Program-made: the position numbers and the translations under genes | Origin: Myxococcota bacterium | Lineage (GTDB): Bacteria > Myxococcota_A > Polyangia > Polyangiales > Houyiibacteriaceae | Length of the DNA stretch: 39,960 bases | Reading direction: 5' to 3' | NCBI GenBank assembly: GCA_025453555.1 | Contig: JALOQC010000044.1 | Location: 1-39,960 of the forward strand | Shown here: piece by piece, positions 31,545-39,960 of the stretch | Layout of the letters: each line of letters opens with the position of its first letter | How positions within the stretch are numbered: the stretch's first letter is position 1 | Notes under the pieces: generated by a model | Seen by the model: only the letters and a program-made list of their open reading frames with translations | Databases searched by the model: none | Told to the model about the DNA's origin: nothing

Positions 31545-34500
31545 ATGGACGGACGACGGCTGAAGATCACCCACGCTGCGACGGCGGCGTGCCTCTGTCT
31601 GATCGCGGCGACGGCGCGCGGCGACGGCGTGGCGAACGTGATGACCTCGAAGTCGTTGCCGCCCGCGACGCTCGCGGTGATCGACCCGGAGAGCGGCACG
31701 TCGAGCGGCGGGGGCAGCACCGACGTGAACGTCGGGCCGGGCGACATCATCTTCTTCCGGTTCAACTACTACCCGGTTCCGGACAAGATCATCCGGGGTC
31801 TGAACACGTATCTGACCGAGTACATCCCCTCGAACACGCAGGTGGTCGGGGTGCGGATCCTCGACGAGAACGGCCTCGCGCGCACGCCCTTCTATCCGGG
31901 CATCGCGATGGACGACTGCGGCGGTAGCTGTAACAACTTCAACTCGGTCCCGTCGACCGCGGGAACGCGCAACCTCGACAACGGCACCATCGCGCAGCTC
32001 TACGCGGACACCGGTGTCTTCTACGCGCCGCGCCCGGGTTACACGGCGGCGATCACCACCGTCACGCGCAACCCGGCGACCAGCTTCCTCGCGCTGACCA
32101 ACGGCATCCTCATGGATCCGGAGCCGGTGCGGGTGGGCGACGTCTCGACGCTGCTCGGCCTGGTCGGCGACCCCTTCATCCACAACCGCTGGGACTGGGC
32201 TCAGGTGCGCGCCTACGGCATCGCGAACCCGCGTGGGAACGCGAGCGGCAACAACGGCACGGGAAACACGCCGTTTCGCTACGGATCGCCCGTCGCGGGT
32301 CCGGATACGTTCTACGGGTTCGAAGCCACGGAGGTGAGCGCAGGCAACCTCCGCTTCGACGACGTCGTCGGGCCCTGGGGGCGCGTTCAGTACCCGGGCG
32401 GGACGATCGGACGCGGTTGCTCGTACGACAACCGCGCGTCGTGCGTCGAGCCCGGCACCAACACCCTCGGCCGCATGCTCGCGGACGCCTCGACGCGTGG
32501 CCTCGACATCACGCCCGCGAGCCCGCTCCCCGCGAGCGCGCGTGCGCTGCGTTTCGCGCTCGGAGAGGCGCGGGTGGGCGAGCCGCAGGTGGTGGAAGTC
32601 GCGCTTCGCGTGTTGAGCACGCCGCTCGACGGTGTGCAGATGGAGGACGTCGACTGCGCGGAGATCTTCGGTGGAGACACCTCGGCCGCGAGTGAGACCG
32701 TGCGCGCGAAGGACAACGCGTGGAACACCCATCTCGCGTCGGCCGCGTGTGTGTACCTGAAGCTGAAGTTCGATCTGAACGTCGACCGCGCCCTCGCGCT
32801 GACCGGCGATCTGCTCACGTACACCCTCGACGGTTCCAACCTCTCGCGCTTCGATCAGAACTCCGTGGTGGTGCGGCAGCGCTACGACTCGTCGCGCCAG
32901 TCGTTCGTGAGCGCGATCCCCGCCCCGACGCGACAGACCACGTGCGGCGGGCTCGCGTGTCTGGAGTGGGATCTCGCGACGCTCACCCCCGGCGAGGACT
33001 TCGTCATTCAATCGCAGTTCACGGTGGGTGGCGGCGGCCAGACCACGAACGTGATGTTCGCGGAGTACGCGTCGACCGACATCCCGCGCTTCGAGACCCA
33101 GGCGCTGACGATCGTGCGCCCCGTGGGCGTGGTCGACGTGAGCCTGCGGCCGACCTTCGATCCGACGGCGAGCTTCGCGAGCGCGGGCGCCAACGCGTCG
33201 CTCTCCGGCACCCTCGGGAACACGGGCACGGGCGACTTCACCGTCGACACGCTGACCTTCGAGCTGCCCGTCTCCACGTGGCGTCCGGGCGGCTCGCTCG
33301 CGTTGAGCTGTCCGGGCGGCACCAACGCGTCGCTCGCCTGCAACAGCGGCTGCGCGACCAACCGGCCGACGTATCGCCTCAACGAGTCGATCCCGGGCGG
33401 CCGCACCTGCACCTTCACGGTGCCGGTCGCGGTGCCGGCGGGGACGGCGGCGGGGCTCTACCCGATCGCGGTGCAGACGTGGTCGTCGCAGACCGCGTTC
33501 GGTGGCGCATCCGAGACGTGGTTCCGTGACGCGGCGATCCTCAACGTCGGGCAACGGCGCTCGCAGCGGCCGACGCTGACGTGCCCGATCTTCTCGCCCC
33601 AGACGACGATCGCGGGCGCGACGACCGAAGCGACCGGCACGACGGCGCGCGTGTACCTCGGTGGCTATCGGCGTGGCTCGACCGGAACGTCGGTGGCGGG
33701 CGGCGCGTGGACGGTCGGCACCTTCGGGGACACGACGGCGTTCGGTGCGCTCTACGGCGGCCTGGAGGTGCGCGCGACCGCGCAAGCGACGGGCGAGCTC
33801 GAGTCCGAGAAGTCCGATGCGTGCTTCGTCACGCAGCTCCCCGTGTGTGGTGACGGGCTCGACAACGACGGCGATGGGCTCGTCGACTTCCCGGCCGATC
33901 CGGGCTGTTCGTCGACGAACGACCGCGACGAGACCGACGTGCAGTGCAGTGACGGGCTCGACAACGACGGCGACGGGCGGATCGATTTTCCGGACGATCC
34001 GGAGTGCTCGAGCCCGAACGACACCACCGAAGGCGGCACCCCGCAGTGCAGCGACGGGATCGACAACGACGGCGACGGGCTCGTCGACTTCCCGGCGGAC
34101 TCCGACTGCACGAGCGCGGCGGATCGGATCGAGCGCGCGCAGCCGGCGTGCAACGACGGCGTCGACAACGACGGCGACGGCGACGTGGACTTCCCGGACG
34201 ACGTCGGCTGCCACTCGGCGGAGGACACGAACGAGGTCGATCCCTCGCCGACCGAAGGAGAGACGCGCGCGCGCCTGCTGCTCGTGCTCGACAGCTCGGG
34301 CTCGATGAACTGGAACACCTGTTTGGACACCTTCACGGGCGGCGACGGATCGGACGAGTGCGCGGGCGGCGACGTGAGCTGCGCGACGTGCAGCGCGATC
34401 GGCTGTGGCGACGGCGTCGCGAACGACTCGCGCCTCGACAAGGCCAAGCGCGGGCTCTCGCAGGTCGTGCAGGGCTTCGGTGAGGTGGAGTACGGGCTCA

Positions 34501-37500
34501 TGCGCTTCCACCAGCGCGCGATGGACTTCGCCTGTCCGACGCAGAACGCGTCGAACCAGAGCGGCGGTTGGCAGGGCGCGGGCGCGCCGGTGTGCGGCGG
34601 CGGCTTCAACGCCGCGGATCTCTTGGTGGGTTTCAGCCAGGAGAACCAGCGCGATCTGCTCGCGTGGATGGATGGCGAGTCCGGTACCGCGGGGGTTCCG
34701 CCGGCGGGTGGCGACGTGGAGATCCGTGGTTCGGGCACCACGCCGCTCGCGGGGAGCCTCACGAGCGCGCGTGACTACCTCGAGGACGTGGAGGCGATGG
34801 ACGCGCGTGCGTCGTGTCGTCCGTACGTCGTGATCCTCGTGACGGATGGCGTCGAGACGTGCGGGGGCAACCCGGTCGCGGCGGCCGACGCGCTGCGGCT
34901 CGCGGGGTACGTGACCTACGTGGTCGGCTTCGCGGTGAACGATCCCGCGGCGCGCGACTCGCTCGACGACATCGCGGCGGCGGGTGGTGGATCGCCGACC
35001 GCGATCTTCGTGAGCGACGAGGCGGAGCTCGCGACGCGCATCAGCGACATCATCGACGACACCGTGCTCGTCGAGGTCTGCAACGGCGCGGACGACGACT
35101 GCGACACGTTGATCGACGAAGGCGTGCAGAACGCGTGTGGCGCGTGCGGCGCGGTGCCCGGCGAGACCTGCAACGGGGTCGACGACGACTGCGACGGCGT
35201 GGTCGACGACGGCGTGCGCAACGCGTGCGGCGGCTGCGGACCTTTGCCGGCCGAGGCGTGCAACGGGCTCGACGACGACTGTGACGGCGCGACGGACGAG
35301 GGCGGCGTGTGCCCGTGTCCGGCGCCTTCGCCGGAGCTCTGCGACGACAGCGACAACGACTGCGACGGCATCGTCGACGAGGGCCTCGTGCGCGGGTGCG
35401 GGACCGAGGTCGGCGCGTGCTCGGCCGGCACCGAGACTTGCGCGGCGGGCGTGTGGGGCATGTGCACCGGCACCGGGCCGACGACCGAGACCTGCAACGG
35501 GCTCGACGACGACTGCGACGGAATCGTCGACGGCGTCACGCGGCCCTGCGGGACCGACGTCGGCGTGTGTCAGACCGGCGTCGAGATCTGCGTCGGAGGT
35601 GCGTTCGACACCTCGACGTGCGTGGGCGCGGTGACGGGCGGTGCCGAGCTCTGCAACACGCTCGACGACGACTGCGACGGACGCACCGACGAAGGCACGG
35701 ATCCGGGCACGAGCTGCGGCTCGAGCCTCGGGCTCTGCACGACGGGCACGCTGCGCTGCGTCGCCGGCACGCTGCAATGTCAGGGCGGCACGGGGCCGGT
35801 CGCGGAGACCTGCGACGGCGCCGACCAAGACTGCGACGGTCGGATCGACGAAGGCGCGCCGACCGACGGACCGTGCGGCGAATCGACCGGGGCGTGCGAG
35901 CCGGGCGTGCGGACGTGCGTGATGGGGGCGTACACCTGCGTCGGCGCGGTGGGCCCGCGAACCGAGATCTGCAACGCGGTCGACGACGACTGCGACGGAA
36001 GCCTCGACGAAGGCAACCCGGGCGGCGGCGCGGTCTGCGGTGTCACCGAGGGCGCGTGCGAGTCGGGCACCACGACGTGTGTGGGCGGGACGCTGACCTG
36101 CGTCGGCGGTGTCGAGCCGGTGGGCGAGCTCTGCAACGTGGTCGACGACGACTGCGACGGGCTCGTCGACGAAGGCAATCCGGGAGGCGGTGCGCCGTGC
36201 GGCGGAACGGACGTCGGCGAGTGCGAGCTCGGCGCGGAGGCGTGCCGTGCGGGTGCCATCGTCTGCGTGGGCGAGCGCGGGCCGACGGCGGAGCTCTGCA
36301 ACGGCCTCGACGACGACTGCGACGGGAACGTCGACGAAGGAAACCCCGAGGCAGGCGACGCGTGCGGCGACGACACGGGCGAGTGCATGCCCGGTATCAC
36401 CGCGTGCACCGGCGGCGAGCTCGTGTGCGAAGGCGCGACCGGTCCGATGGACGAGGTCTGCAACGGGCTGGACGACGACTGCGACGGAGTCGCGGACGAC
36501 GGGCTCGACGTGGGCGCGCCGTGCGGCTCCGACGAAGGCGAGTGCATCCCGGGCTTCCGGAGCTGCGTGGACGGCGCGATCGTGTGCGAGGGCGAGGTCG
36601 GCCCGATGGGCGAGAGCTGCAACGCGCTCGACGACGACTGCGACGGGCGCGTCGACGAGGAGCTGCCGGCCGGTGGGGTGTGCGGCGCCACGGAAGGCGT
36701 CTGCATGCCGGGCATGCTCCAGTGCGTCGACGGCGCGGAGGTCTGCGTGGGCGGGGTGCCGTCGGCGGACGAGCGCTGCGACTGCGACGACAACGACTGC
36801 GACGGAGAGATCGACGAGGGCTCGCTCTGCGGTGCGACCGGGAGCTGCGTCGACTGTCGGTGCGCGCTGCCCTGCAGCGACAGCGAGTTCGGACGTTGCC
36901 CGACGGGCCGCGTCGAGCTCGACGTGGACGGCGAGTGCTTCTGCGTCGCACCACGCTGCAACCCGGAGACGTGCGGCGACGAGGCGGTCACCGCGGGTGA
37001 CGGAACGGTGCGCTGCGCGCCGGGCATGGACGGCGTGCCCGAGTGTACGTGCGTCGCGAACGAGTGCACGTTCCCCTGCGACGGAGTGGTCTGCGGCGAG
37101 CCGACCGTCTGCAACCCGCGCACCGGACGCTGCGTGGTCGACGACTGCACGGGGCTCGGCTGCCTCTCGACCGAGGTCTGCGAGATCGCCACGGGCGACT
37201 GCATCCCGCACCCGTGCGACGACGTGACGTGCGAGGCGACGGAGGCGTGCCGCGACGGTACGTGCGAGCCGTCCTGCGGCAGCACGACCTGCGACGACGG
37301 CGAGCGTTGTCGCGCGGGCGTCTGCGAGGAGGACCCCTGCGACGGCGTGAGCTGTCCGGTGGGTCTGCGCTGCGACGACACGGGCGAGTGCGTCACCAAC
37401 CCGTGCTCGGGGATCACGTGTCCGGGCGGCACCACCTGCGACCCGACGGATGGCTCGTGCGGCGAGGACCCGTGCGCGCGGGTCATCTGTCCGGGTGAGG

Positions 37501-37774
37501 AGCGCTGCGAGGCGGGCGAGTGTGTCGCTCCGGAGCCGCCACCGATGGACGGCGGCGTACCCGAAGAAGACGCGGGCACGATGGAGCTCGACGCGGGGAT
37601 CGACGCCGGCGGTGATCCGGAGGACCCCGAGGATCGAATCCTCGCCGCGGGCGGCGGTGGCTGCACGTGCCGCGTGGACGCTGGCGACGTGGGTGGGGGA
37701 GAGGAGCCGCTCTCGTGGCTCGTGCTCGCGGTGCCGGTCTTGATCGCGATCCGTCGTCGTCGGGGAGGTGTGCG

Positions 37775-37778
<4 letters not shown>
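31545..37778 (+). CDS. giant surface protein: VWA domain, MopE-type repeats, MYXO-CTERM-like tail
   Basis: The protein has about 2077 residues from the ATG at 31545 (GAGGGG upstream) and a signal peptide to about ARG (residue 26). Residues 27-760 are beta-sandwich-like with few Cys. Four CxDGxDNDGDGxxDFP repeats follow (about 766-905), then a VWA domain (about 912-1170) with the MIDAS motif LDSSGSM and TDGVET. Thirteen CNGxDDDCDGxxDEG repeats (about 1177-1757; MopE-type putative metal-binding motif) precede EGF-like Cys-rich modules (about 1768-2000) and a tail with GGCTC, a hydrophobic helix (WLVLAVPVLIAI) and RRRR. The tail fits MYXO-CTERM sorting to the outer membrane. It is a likely calcium-binding adhesin. 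The 248 bp upstream hold no recognisable gene. Confidence 0.85.

Positions 37779-39960
<2,182 letters not shown>

Noticed and set aside
31497-37211. 1904-codon open frame on the minus strand opposite the MopE-type gene
   Set aside because: It is antisense to a protein with a signal peptide, VWA domain and Cys repeats. The antisense product is Arg/Ala/Val/His-rich repeat with no domains, a GC-bias shadow.

Overview
The window is a very GC-rich bacterial chromosome segment whose gene content points to a myxobacterium-like organism (Myxococcota, possibly near Polyangia/Sandaracinaceae). The indications are type IV pilins with a sigma-54/PilR-type control region, Cys-rich MopE-type surface proteins ending in a MYXO-CTERM-like tail, several TPR lipoproteins, a dynamin-like GTPase and GTG starts. 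Taxonomy is inferred from gene families only. No rRNA, tRNA, CRISPR, IS element or phage gene was seen.

Layout. (1) 1-11.5 kb is a pilin and membrane-glycosyltransferase locus. On the minus strand, from 11471 down to 1661, lie a TPR lipoprotein, a PilR-like sigma-54 activator, a DUF2723/TMEM260-like GT-C protein, a second polytopic protein with a GT-C-like first loop, a minor pilin, the major pilin PilA, a membrane-anchored TPR-like protein and a third GT-C-like protein. A second DUF2723 gene, cut by the left window edge, converges on it. pilA has its own near-consensus sigma-54 promoter with two 17-bp palindromes upstream and a hairpin terminator downstream. (2) 11.7-18.5 kb holds housekeeping and membrane genes: a small unknown protein, FabH, a short asparaginase-domain protein, an M48 protease, a dynamin-like GTPase, a stand-alone MshEN (c-di-GMP-receptor-type) protein and a small membrane protein. 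(3) 18.5-20.5 kb holds EpmA and EF-P, the modification enzyme and its target. (4) 20.6-28.3 kb holds a lipoprotein, a TPR/coiled-coil membrane protein, a patatin-like phospholipase with a shortened core, a phasin-like protein, a large secreted HEAT-repeat protein and a sigma-70-family factor followed by tetraloop hairpins. (5) 28.5-31.3 kb holds a translationally coupled TPR/Cys-rich lipoprotein pair, a 49-residue very basic protein and a broken ppsR. (6) 31.5 kb to the end holds two overlapping genes for Cys/Asp-rich MopE-repeat proteins; the first also has a VWA domain, and the second runs off the right edge.

Two themes stand out. First, four GT-C-type membrane proteins surround two pilin genes and a pilin-type regulator, suggesting (inference) a pilus or envelope glycosylation locus built on DUF2723 enzymes. 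Second, related short tandem repeats based on TCCGA/TCGGA occur at four places: in a loop of a DUF2723 protein, at both ends of the TPR lipoprotein gene (where a normal start codon is missing) and filling a convergent intergenic spacer. Several conserved genes also show apparent internal deletions (ppsR, patatin) or lack a usable start (5557-7005), which could be real decay or assembly error.
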